Below are positions 33,207 to 40,015 of a stretch of DNA of 40,015 nt, in pieces. Origin of the DNA: an uncultured Lachnospiraceae bacterium. GTDB lineage: Bacteria; Bacillota; Clostridia; Lachnospirales; Lachnospiraceae. Below the pieces are notes generated by a model, which saw only the letters and a list, made by a program, of their open reading frames with translations, was not told where the DNA came from and did not search any database. Positions within the stretch are counted from its first letter, which is position 1. The number at the start of each line of letters is the position of its first letter. The translations under genes and the position numbers were made by a program. Location: positions 1 through 40,015 of the forward strand of contig CANREB010000021.1 of the NCBI GenBank assembly GCA_947629525.1, written 5' to 3'.

Positions 33207-33243
33207 CGAAAAAATCTCCTTGAATCATATTCAAAGAGATTTT
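33207..33243 (-). terminator. Terminator of the GntR/ABC operon
   Basis: AAAATCTC / GAGATTTT plus TTGAAT / ATTCAA, a 15-bp stem with one wobble pair and loop of 3 (33211-33243), followed by TT on the minus strand, giving a run of six T. Confidence 0.9.
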
Positions 33244-33269
33244 ATCTTATCAATTCCGCCCGTACTTTT

Positions 33270-34043
33270 TTACACACTCAGTCTTTTATCGATCAGCCAT
33301 GATGTCACAAAGAAAAACGCTATGTCCACGATCAGGTAAAATACAGAAGCTGCAGCCAAATATAAATCCCCACCCGCTACGTTGCTTTGCGCTATGTCTT
33401 TCAGCAGATAATACGCTGTGGCACTCTCAATTTTGTCTATGACTATAATGAATACAAAATATGCTATCACTGACAGGAATGACATAAATTTGTTGTTGTT
33501 TGCCACTGTATTGGCAAGCGTGATCACAAACAGCGCAAGCACTACGAGGAAAAGCCAGACAGTAAGCGTAAATGTAATTACCCTTAAAGCCATGCGGATA
33601 TTTATAATATCAGATAATTTGGCATTAAAAAACATATCAAACAGATTATCTATAAACGCCGCTATATCTTCAAACCGCGCCGCATAAGCGATAGCGCATA
33701 TAAACACTACTACCGTAAATACAGCTAATATAGTGATGACTTGTACCGCCGACGCAAGGATTTTTGACAAAAGTATGCTGCGGGAAGATTTTGGCAGCAT
33801 AAACAGCATATAGCTCTGTTTTGTCTTTAAATCCTTTGCATAAGTGTTGAGGCACTCAAACGCCACAAACATTACCGCGATAAACATTGCCGACACGGTA
33901 AGTCCTATTGTAACGCCTGCACCGTCGGCATTTCCCCTTATCAGCATAACTGCGTAAAGCACAAGCATTGCCGCTAAAATCACAGAGATTATCAGCTTTG
34001 AAAACGCCTGTTTCCTAAATTCATATTTCATTAATTTTAACAT
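33270..34043 (-). CDS. ABC transporter permease (ABC-2 type)
   Basis: 257 residues with about six membrane helices: near 16-36, 45-65, 100-125, 150-175, 183-205 and 232-250. The polar N-terminal MLKLMKYEFRKQ start and the layout fit ABC-2 permeases of small exporter or antibiotic-response systems. It is the third gene of the GntR-ATPase-permease operon, 66 bp after the ATPase gene, and should form the channel for that ATPase. The substrate is unknown. Confidence 0.82.
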   Translation of the reverse strand: MLKLMKYEFRKQAFSKLIISVILAAMLVLYAVMLIRGNADGAGVTIGLTVSAMFIAVMFVAFECLNTYAKDLKTKQSYMLFMLPKSSRSILLSKILASAVQVITILAVFTVVVFICAIAYAARFEDIAAFIDNLFDMFFNAKLSDIINIRMALRVITFTLTVWLFLVVLALFVITLANTVANNNKFMSFLSVIAYFVFIIVIDKIESATAYYLLKDIAQSNVAGGDLYLAAASVFYLIVDIAFFFVTSWLIDKRLSV

Positions 34044-34109
34044 AATCTACCTCTCATTCCGCCTTATCGGCTCTTTTTTCATAATTCAGAAATCCTTTTG
34101 CGGCGTATT

Positions 34110-34796
34110 CTATGAATACACTTCTTTATACAGCTCCACGATCGACTTGCCCCGCTGCTCTCTTATCTCTTCGGCATCGCCTGCGATAACGCTCCTGCCG
34201 TTTTTGATGAAGATAACGCTGTCAACTATCGCTTCAAGTTCGTCTACGAGATGGCTTGATATAACAATAGTGCTGTCTTCACCTGCGGCTCGAAGCACTG
34301 CCTTGACTATATGTTCGCGCGCTATCAAGTCTATGCCGTTAAGCGGTTCGTCTAAAAGATACAGCTTTGCTTTTCTTGCAATTGTGACTGCGACTTTCAG
34401 CTTTGCCGTCATACCTGACGACAGATGTGTCACTTTTTCTTCCGTACCAAGTTCCATTTCCGCAAGAAGGCTTTTAAATAAGTTCATGTCAAAGTCGTTG
34501 AAAAATTCGCTGTAATATTTTCCAACACCGCCTACTGTCATAAATGAATAGAAATACGGTTCTGTGGACATATATGCCACCTCGCTTTTTGAAGCGATAC
34601 CTATAGGTGCATTTTTGTACAGGATTTCCCCGCTCGTGGGCTTGACAAGTCCCGCCGCCATTTTCATGAACGTCGTCTTTCCGCTGCCGTTTGGTCCCAA
34701 AAGCGCATATATCTTTCCTTTTTCAATCGTTACGCTGATATCGTCCACTGCTGTTTTGTTAAAATATGTTTTCTTTAATTTCTCGCATTTAAGCAT
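34110..34796 (-). CDS. ABC transporter ATP-binding protein (YtrB/BcrA-like)
   Basis: 228 residues from the ATG at 34796, set by GGAGG; a start seven codons upstream lies in front of that site. Walker A is GPNGSGKT (34-41), the signature is a variant LSSGM (125-129) instead of LSGGQ, Walker B is YLLDEP (about 146-151), and the H-loop is in ISSHL. The variant signature is common in GntR-linked YtrB-like ATPases. It is in an operon with a GntR regulator gene 24 bp upstream and a permease gene downstream. Confidence 0.92.
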   Translation of the reverse strand: MLKCEKLKKTYFNKTAVDDISVTIEKGKIYALLGPNGSGKTTFMKMAAGLVKPTSGEILYKNAPIGIASKSEVAYMSTEPYFYSFMTVGGVGKYYSEFFNDFDMNLFKSLLAEMELGTEEKVTHLSSGMTAKLKVAVTIARKAKLYLLDEPLNGIDLIAREHIVKAVLRAAGEDSTIVISSHLVDELEAIVDSVIFIKNGRSVIAGDAEEIREQRGKSIVELYKEVYS

Positions 34797-34820
34797 ATTA
34801 AAATTCCTCCGTTTCATTTT

Positions 34821-35174
34821 TCATAAAAAATTTTGTGAAATCGCCTCGAGCAGTTCCTCCTTGGTATAGCCGAGCTCTTTCATATCGCTTATAAAGCTGT
34901 CCAGTCTTTTGCGCGCCATATCTTCACGCATTGCGTTGAAGATTTCCGGATCCTCCGTCACAAATGTACCCAGCCCTCTTTTCGTAAAACACATTTTCTG
35001 CTGCTCCATTTCCTTATAAATGCGTGCCGCTGTATTAGGGTTGATGTTGTATTGAAGCGCAAGCTCTCTTGTCGAGGGCAGCTTTTCACCCATCGGCAGA
35101 CGTCCTTGTATTATATCTTTTTTTATGCGGTCTATCACTTGAAGATATATTGGTATGTTGTTGTCATATTCCAA
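34821..35174 (-). CDS. GntR family regulator, YtrA subfamily
   Basis: 117 residues from a TTG start at 35174, eight bases after an AGGTGA ribosome site; a GTG four codons upstream is an alternative. The winged helix-turn-helix (about 5-70) shows PIYLQVIDRIKK, the KLPSTRELALQYNINPNTAARIYKEME core and GLGTFV. A short helical C-terminal dimerisation tail follows, as in YtrA-type GntR proteins. These repress their own ABC operons and respond to cell-envelope agents. The perfect 12-bp palindrome over the promoter (35215-35244) is the obvious operator. Confidence 0.92.
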   Translation of the reverse strand: MEYDNNIPIYLQVIDRIKKDIIQGRLPMGEKLPSTRELALQYNINPNTAARIYKEMEQQKMCFTKRGLGTFVTEDPEIFNAMREDMARKRLDSFISDMKELGYTKEELLEAISQNFL

Positions 35175-35214
35175 AAATTTATTCACCTCTTTTCTCACGT
35201 TCAAAAATGTCTTT

Positions 35215-35260
35215 ACTAGTGTACTAGCTAAATAGTACACTAGTGTTTTAATTCTGTCAA
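35215..35260 (-). promoter_or_regulatory. Promoter and perfect operator of the GntR/ABC operon
   Basis: Minus strand: consensus -35 TTGACA (35255-35260), 17-bp spacer, -10 TACTAT (35232-35237). Two perfect 12-bp arms, ACTAGTGTACTA (35215-35226) and TAGTACACTAGT (35233-35244), 6 bp apart, cover the -10 and the start site. Binding by the encoded GntR protein would block transcription. Confidence 0.85.
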
Positions 35261-35281
35261 TACATGCAGACAGATTTTTTC

Positions 35282-35315
35282 AAAAAAAATCAGCCCCCGA
35301 TATACACCGGGGACT
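35282..35315 (-). terminator. Terminator of the GH127 operon
   Basis: AGTCCCCG / CGGGGGCT on the minus strand, an 8-bp stem with one wobble, loop of 8, followed by GATTTTTTTT. Confidence 0.88.
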
Positions 35316-35329
35316 GCCATTCTTTATAA

Positions 35330-37372
35330 TTAATCATTATAATCTATTCTTGTCCAGACCTGCATCTCATTTTCACCGCGATTAGCCCATGTATAATATG
35401 GGATATACGTAAGCGTCACATCATTCCCGCGCCGTGCGGTGAGAGGTCCATAAAGCCCATCAACAGACTGCTCGTTTTCCCTTACGCCTTGCGCCGTTAT
35501 CTTTTTTATAAAAGTATCGCAGATTTTGCCGTCTGATATTTCAAAATTGTTTTCTGCCTTTACCGAAAGAAGATGCAGATTTTTTCCATTGTCCGCTTCT
35601 TCGAGGCAGTATACAAGCGGTCCTCTTGTGAGCGCTGCTTTTCCTATATCTTCTCTCACGGCAGTTGACGCGCTCATAAGCCTTACCTCCATTGCAAACT
35701 TAAGATTTATTGTGTCTTCGTCTGCCCACTGTTTTGACAGATAAATGTAGCCGTCCTTTTCTTCGATATTAAATCTGTCCGCGTTCTCCAGTTCCCAACC
35801 CTTTGACGCGTCCAAACCGCACCAGTCGGGAATGCGCAGGGCAAGCCTGAATTTGGTGTGTCCGGCTCGTACTTTTATCTCAACATTGCCCTCCCATGGA
35901 AACTGTGAACTTATATTTACGTCAACGTCCGTGCCGTTTACATTTTTTGTAAGCTTTCCTCCTATATAAAGATGCACGAACAGCGTATCATCACTTTCAG
36001 TATAGGCATATGAGCCGACAGAGCTTATGAGCCGTGCGATATTCGGCGGACAGCATGCGCAGCCGAACCACTTCTGCCGCACGGGTTTGACGTGGAATTT
36101 ACGCTCGTCTTTGCGGCACGCTGTCGGATTTACTTCCAACGGGTTCACGTAGAAGAAGCTTTTACCGTCAAGCGCCATGCCGCTCAGCACGCCGTTGTAA
36201 AGAGCGCGTTCCATAACGTTTGCATATTTTGCGTCAGGCTTTATTTCAAGCATCCTCCGCGCGAAAAACACCAGTCCTATCGAGGCGCATGTTTCCGCGT
36301 ACGCGGTGTCGTTCGGAAGGTCGTATTCAAACGAAAATGCCTCGCCCATATGTGTAGCACCTATAGCGCCTGTGATGTACATTTTTTTGTTTACTATATT
36401 ATCCCAAAGCCGCTCGCATGCGGTAAAAAGGCTTTCGTCATCTGCCAGTCTTGCCACATCCGCCATTCCTGAATAGAGATATGCGGCACGTACCGCATGT
36501 CCTACCGCCTCTGTCTGCTCACGCACGGGCAGGTGCGCCTGATGATAGAAATAACGCAGTCCGTCTGCATCGCTTTTCTCATCGGGATGACCTTCCGTAT
36601 CAAAGTAATAGGGCTTTGTGCCTCTTTGGTTTATAAAAAAACTGCTAAGTTCAAGATATTTTTTGCTGCCTGTCGCTTCGTAGAGACGCACAAGCGCCAT
36701 CTCCGCTATCTCATGTCCGGGATAACCTTTGCATTTGTCTTCATCCTCTCCAAAATAATCATATATGTAATCGGCAAAGCGCTCCGCCGCGTGAAGAAGC
36801 TTAGTCTTACCTGTCGCCTGATAGTAAGCGACAGCACCTTCCACGAGATGCCCGAAGCAGTACAGCTCATGGTGATCGCGCAGATTTGTGAAAATTTTGT
36901 CCTTGCCGTTTATTATGTAGTAGGTATCAAGGTATCCGTCGTCCTGCTGTGCCGCGCAGACGATATCTATAGCACTGTCCGCAAGCCTTTCAAGCTCGGC
37001 ATCGGGGTGCTGCGTAAGCGAATAGCCTACTGCTTCTATCCACTTTGAAAAATCGCTGTCCTGAAAAACAAAACCGTAAAATTTATCCTCAAGCTTGTCG
37101 GGATTTTCGGGCAGTGCCTCAAAACCGCGGAAAGTGTATTTGGGCTCTATGTACGACGCGCCTTTCTGCTGTTTTTCTCTGTTCATTTTGCCTGCGATTT
37201 TGAAGTTTCGCATGCAGTAGCTTGGTGCCGCGCCTTCCACGCTGTCATTCAACGCCGCCCACTGGTATGGGATAACCTCCGTGCGGACAAGCTCCATTTC
37301 GTTTTTCCAAAAGTTATCCATTATCTGTATTTCAGACAGCGGGATTGGGGTTGTGAATTTTGTTTTATCCAT
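35330..37372 (-). CDS. GH127 beta-L-arabinofuranosidase
   Basis: 680 residues, no signal peptide, so it acts on imported oligosaccharides. The alpha/alpha barrel is followed by beta-sandwich domains. Residues match the zinc-cysteine site of GH127 enzymes: acid/base Glu in HMGEAF (E344), zinc ligands in ETC (E360, C362), and the CC pair of the ACCPPN motif (C440 as probable nucleophile and C441). This family removes beta-L-arabinofuranose from hydroxyproline-rich plant glycoproteins or related glycans; some members act on other sugars. It starts 14 bp after the ADP-ribosylglycohydrolase-macrodomain gene with a GAGAGG site, so both are in one transcript. Confidence 0.9.
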   Translation of the reverse strand: MDKTKFTTPIPLSEIQIMDNFWKNEMELVRTEVIPYQWAALNDSVEGAAPSYCMRNFKIAGKMNREKQQKGASYIEPKYTFRGFEALPENPDKLEDKFYGFVFQDSDFSKWIEAVGYSLTQHPDAELERLADSAIDIVCAAQQDDGYLDTYYIINGKDKIFTNLRDHHELYCFGHLVEGAVAYYQATGKTKLLHAAERFADYIYDYFGEDEDKCKGYPGHEIAEMALVRLYEATGSKKYLELSSFFINQRGTKPYYFDTEGHPDEKSDADGLRYFYHQAHLPVREQTEAVGHAVRAAYLYSGMADVARLADDESLFTACERLWDNIVNKKMYITGAIGATHMGEAFSFEYDLPNDTAYAETCASIGLVFFARRMLEIKPDAKYANVMERALYNGVLSGMALDGKSFFYVNPLEVNPTACRKDERKFHVKPVRQKWFGCACCPPNIARLISSVGSYAYTESDDTLFVHLYIGGKLTKNVNGTDVDVNISSQFPWEGNVEIKVRAGHTKFRLALRIPDWCGLDASKGWELENADRFNIEEKDGYIYLSKQWADEDTINLKFAMEVRLMSASTAVREDIGKAALTRGPLVYCLEEADNGKNLHLLSVKAENNFEISDGKICDTFIKKITAQGVRENEQSVDGLYGPLTARRGNDVTLTYIPYYTWANRGENEMQVWTRIDYND

Positions 37373-37386
37373 GATTTAATTTCCTC

Positions 37387-39108
37387 TCATTCTGCCGTTT
37401 TGACGGCTGCTTTTTCTATCACGGCTTTGTAAGCCGAAAACGTTGTATCGTCAAACAATACCCATTTAATTATGTCAAGCTCTCCGGGATGTTCTGATAC
37501 AAATGCCTTTGATGTTTCAACGGCGATTTTTGCCGCCTCGCTGACGGGAAAGCAATACACTCCGGTTGAAATCGACGGAAACGCTATGCTTCTTATTCCG
37601 TTTTTTACGGCAAGCTCCAAGCAGGAACGATAGCATGAGGCAAGGCGCTCGCGCTCTTTCTTCTGCCCGCCGCGCCAAACCGGTCCCGGCGTGTGTATCA
37701 CGTAGTCACATGGCAGCCTGTATGCCTTTGTCATTTTTGCCTTGCCTGTCTCGCACCCACTCAAATGCCTGCACTCCTCCAAAAGCTCAGGTCCTGCCGC
37801 ACGGTGGATCGCGCCGTCTACTCCGCCGCCTCCAAGCAGGCTTGTATTGGCAGCGTTTACGATTGCCGTGACATCATGGTTTTGCGTGATATCGCCTTTT
37901 ACGGCAATAAACTGCGTCTTCGGCGTTTCTTTGATTAAATCAGGTTTCCATCGCATTTTTTCGTATTTACATGTCCTGTGGGCATCTTCATGATTATTGT
38001 ATTCTTTTATCGGACAGCCATAGTACAAGTCATCTGCCATTTCAAGGATAACGTCTGAAAGTTCAAGATTTTCTTTCCATTTTTCCTCTATTGCGCTATA
38101 GCCGCAAAGTGCGCCCATAATATTGCCCGTGACCGCGCCTGTGGAATCGCTGTCGCCATTGTGGTTTACGGCTGCAGTGATGCCCGCCGAAAAATTGTTT
38201 TGGTATCTGAGCGAGCAGTATACGGCAATGGCAAGCGTCTCCTCTGCTACCCAGCCTTCGCCAAGCTGACGGATATTGGCAAGGTCATCGTCATGATTTT
38301 CAGAAAGAGCCACGGCAAGATCAATCAGGCGCACAAGCGTACCAAGATAAGGCTCTCCCGCAAACACCCTTGCCATGGCATCCCTTGCCTCCAGCACGAT
38401 TTCTTTCAGCGGCATCTGCTGACGCGGATATACGATGCGGCTGATAATATGCACAAGCGCCGCCGCGCTAATGTATCCGAGGGGATGCCCATGGGTAATG
38501 GCGGCAATTTCCGCCCCTTCCCTGTCAAGGCTGTCAAGATTGTCACAAAATCCGCGGCACAAAGCCAATGGCGCAACGCGCATTATCCCGCCGCAGCCTT
38601 TGCTGTCATTGAGCGGATTGTCTATGCTGCCAAAAGCGCCGCCGCTTTTCTTTCTGCCAAGCGCTGATATGCAGGTCATGCCGGGCGCTCTGCGGCTGTA
38701 CAGTTCAGGCACGTCAAGAAGCCATGAAATACTCTCGTTCTTTAATCTTTGCGGCTGACTTTGAAACTGCTCAAAGTCCTGCTCCTGCGTGATGAGCCAG
38801 TCCATGTATGCCTTTGCTGCGTATTCGTGCAGAGTGTCGCCCTGATTGCCCAAAGCGTCAGCTACAAGTATGCCGTCCGCCGTAAACAGCGACATCTGCG
38901 TGTCGTCCGATATAAGCGCCCTGACGCTGCTGCCATCAAGCGCGTATTCCTGTATTCCCTGTCTGCCGTATATTGAAAAAATCTTATCTTCACTCATAAA
39001 CTCAATGGGATATCCTAAAGCGTCGCCCACGGCGCCGCCAAACAGGCTGCCTCTGATTGAATCCTGATATTTTTTCTTCTCATTTTCGTTTTTGAGAATG
39101 TCAGACAT
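37387..39108 (-). CDS. ADP-ribosylglycohydrolase-macrodomain fusion protein
   Basis: A 573-residue cytosolic protein. The N-terminal 370 residues are an ADP-ribosylglycohydrolase (DraG/ARH type) with the metal-binding SDDT (67-70) and GDSDSTGA (318-325) motifs. The C-terminal part (about 399-570) is a MacroD-type macrodomain with GDIT (405-408), NAAN (418-421), GGGGVDG (426-432) and ISTGVY. Both halves can remove ADP-ribose from proteins or related molecules, but with different linkage preferences. All key motifs appear intact in both. GGAGG sets the ATG. It precedes a GH127 gene; no ADP-ribosyltransferase gene is in the window. Confidence 0.9.
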   Translation of the reverse strand: MSDILKNENEKKKYQDSIRGSLFGGAVGDALGYPIEFMSEDKIFSIYGRQGIQEYALDGSSVRALISDDTQMSLFTADGILVADALGNQGDTLHEYAAKAYMDWLITQEQDFEQFQSQPQRLKNESISWLLDVPELYSRRAPGMTCISALGRKKSGGAFGSIDNPLNDSKGCGGIMRVAPLALCRGFCDNLDSLDREGAEIAAITHGHPLGYISAAALVHIISRIVYPRQQMPLKEIVLEARDAMARVFAGEPYLGTLVRLIDLAVALSENHDDDLANIRQLGEGWVAEETLAIAVYCSLRYQNNFSAGITAAVNHNGDSDSTGAVTGNIMGALCGYSAIEEKWKENLELSDVILEMADDLYYGCPIKEYNNHEDAHRTCKYEKMRWKPDLIKETPKTQFIAVKGDITQNHDVTAIVNAANTSLLGGGGVDGAIHRAAGPELLEECRHLSGCETGKAKMTKAYRLPCDYVIHTPGPVWRGGQKKERERLASCYRSCLELAVKNGIRSIAFPSISTGVYCFPVSEAAKIAVETSKAFVSEHPGELDIIKWVLFDDTTFSAYKAVIEKAAVKTAE

Positions 39109-39150
39109 TTGCCTGCGCCTCCTTTAGCATATCATCATTGTATGTTGTTA

Positions 39151-39219
39151 TTATACCTTATTTAAGCCACAATTCCACTATTTTTTCACTATTTTTTCAC
39201 TATTTTTCACTATTTTTTC
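39151..39219 (-). promoter_or_regulatory. Promoter region with phased A-tracts (11-bp tandem repeat)
   Basis: Four units of CACTATTTTTT (plus strand) lie at 39177-39187, 39188-39198, 39199-39208 (10 bp) and 39209-39219. On the minus strand this gives A-tracts at helical phase directly upstream of a -10 TATAAT (39151-39156) whose -35 is poor. It probably bends DNA or acts as an UP element for the ADP-ribosylglycohydrolase-macrodomain gene. Confidence 0.6.
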
Positions 39220-39240
39220 GACCTGTACCAATCGCTGCGA

Positions 39241-39603
39241 TCAGTCTTCAATGTCATGCTCCTTACAGTACCGCTTTGCTTTTTCGCACAGGTGCTCCAA
39301 GCTTGCGGTTATTTCGCCGACACCCGCTTTGCTATTCAAATAACCTATTATTTCCTCAGCAGAGCCGCTTTTCATGAAATTGCTAAAGTCCAATCCTCCG
39401 CGGCTGATTGCCGCTGTTACTGTATACTCTGTTTTGTCAAGCGCCTTAAAATCCAAAAATGCTATGCAGTCATATGATGCTAGTCCGCATCCTTTCCTGC
39501 ATCTTTTGTACCTTCCCATTTCATCAATCTGTTTCGGGATTTCCGTACACATATTCATGCATAAATATTCTGCCGCCGCGCTGATTAATTTATCAGATGC
39601 CAT
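39241..39603 (-). CDS. Small cysteine-containing protein of unknown function
   Basis: 120 residues with a GAGGAGGAG ribosome site. Cysteines cluster at CMNMC (15-19), CRKGC (35-39) and further along; a predicted alpha/beta body has FLDFKALDK (49-57). No family is recognised. It is encoded upstream of, and in the same direction as, the ADP-ribosylglycohydrolase-macrodomain gene, but the intervening promoter suggests separate control. It is divergent from the XRE regulator gene. Confidence 0.6.
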   Translation of the reverse strand: MASDKLISAAAEYLCMNMCTEIPKQIDEMGRYKRCRKGCGLASYDCIAFLDFKALDKTEYTVTAAISRGGLDFSNFMKSGSAEEIIGYLNSKAGVGEITASLEHLCEKAKRYCKEHDIED

Positions 39604-39735
39604 TTTTAGTCTCCTCCTCTCGTAATATATAATGAATAAACGCTATAAATATAACGAATAATATAATCTATCGGTTTACCGTCAAATGCGATATGATGAA
39701 TAATAACTTTGAATTATTTTTTGGTGAGGTATTTA

Positions 39736-40015
39736 ATGAATGAAATAAACCCTATTGAGCGTATTCGGGAACTGTGCGGCGAGCGTGGGTGGACTTTGTA
39801 TCATCTTTCTAAGGCTTCCGGAATCACGTATTCTACACTAAGCACGCTTATAAACAAGCAGAATATGCCCTCGCTGTCTACCCTGTACAAGCTCTGCCGC
39901 GGTTTTGGCATTTCCATCACTGATTTTTTTGAGCCTGATAAGAGCCTTGGCGGGCTGACAGACGAACAGGCGCAGTGCCTTTCGCTTTTTACGCAGCTTT
40001 CCAATGAGGACAGGC
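39736..40015 (+). CDS. XRE family helix-turn-helix regulator, 3' end cut by window
   Basis: The first 93 codons are present. A helix-turn-helix of the Cro/CI (XRE) type spans about 9-65, with LYHLSKASGITYSTLSTLI as its core and MPSLSTLYKLCRGFGIS after it. The start at 39736 follows GGTGAGG by six bases. It is divergent from the 120-residue gene and could regulate it. The frame stays open to the last base, so the C-terminus is unknown. Confidence 0.88.
   Translation, partial: MNEINPIERIRELCGERGWTLYHLSKASGITYSTLSTLINKQNMPSLSTLYKLCRGFGISITDFFEPDKSLGGLTDEQAQCLSLFTQLSNEDR

Overview
The window looks like the chromosome of a gut- or rumen-type Lachnospiraceae (Clostridia, Firmicutes). Grounds: a spoIIID gene with a sigma-E-type promoter, so a spore former; strong AAGGAGG-like ribosome binding sites; a LacI-type sensor/GGDEF protein, a DUF6033-like protein and a DUF4179-like anti-sigma protein of kinds common in that family; and plant-glycan enzymes (GH36, GH127). 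Identifications rest on motif recognition by eye; no database search was run.

Layout. 0-2.8 kb: sensor-GGDEF gene and metallophosphoesterase. 2.8-8.2 kb: operon led by a plasmid-type Rep_3 initiator gene, then an ABC ATPase, a membrane-anchored unknown and a double-module ABC-2 permease. 8.3-11.6 kb: MoxR ATPase / DUF58 / membrane protein operon. 11.7 kb: spoIIID, back to back with a GH36 alpha-galactosidase gene (12.0-14.4 kb). 14.5-16.8 kb: a small AT-rich accessory stretch with a VapD-like two-gene module, a 33-residue hydrophobic peptide and two unknowns. 16.9-20.4 kb: TetR regulator / GT-B-like protein / GPH symporter operon. 20.5-23.1 kb: cell-envelope pair (trigger-factor-like FKBP lipoprotein, then NlpC/P60 hydrolase). 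23.2-24.5 kb: two plus-strand genes. 24.5-25.6 kb: PTS IIC-like membrane protein behind a palindromic operator.

25.64-26.25 kb is the most unusual part: a gene-free stretch of about 610 bp on the minus strand, with a good sigma-A promoter at one end and a strong intrinsic terminator at the other, no credible reading frame and several nested long-range helices. I read it as a large structured non-coding RNA of unassigned family. folD lies upstream on the same strand, preceded by an ECF sigma/anti-sigma pair.

29.2-33.1 kb is an AT-rich Agr-like signalling cluster: a LytTR response regulator, an AgrC-type histidine kinase interrupted by an in-frame TAA, a 21-bp-period tandem direct repeat typical of LytTR sites, and two DUF6033-type or unknown proteins. 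A 75-bp hairpin repeat in front of the DUF6033-like gene has a second copy at the very start of the window. 33.3-35.3 kb is a GntR(YtrA-like)/ABC operon with a perfect operator over its promoter. 35.3-39.1 kb holds GH127 and an ADP-ribosylglycohydrolase-macrodomain fusion. The right end has an unknown small protein and a truncated XRE regulator. No tRNA, rRNA, CRISPR array or insertion sequence was seen.
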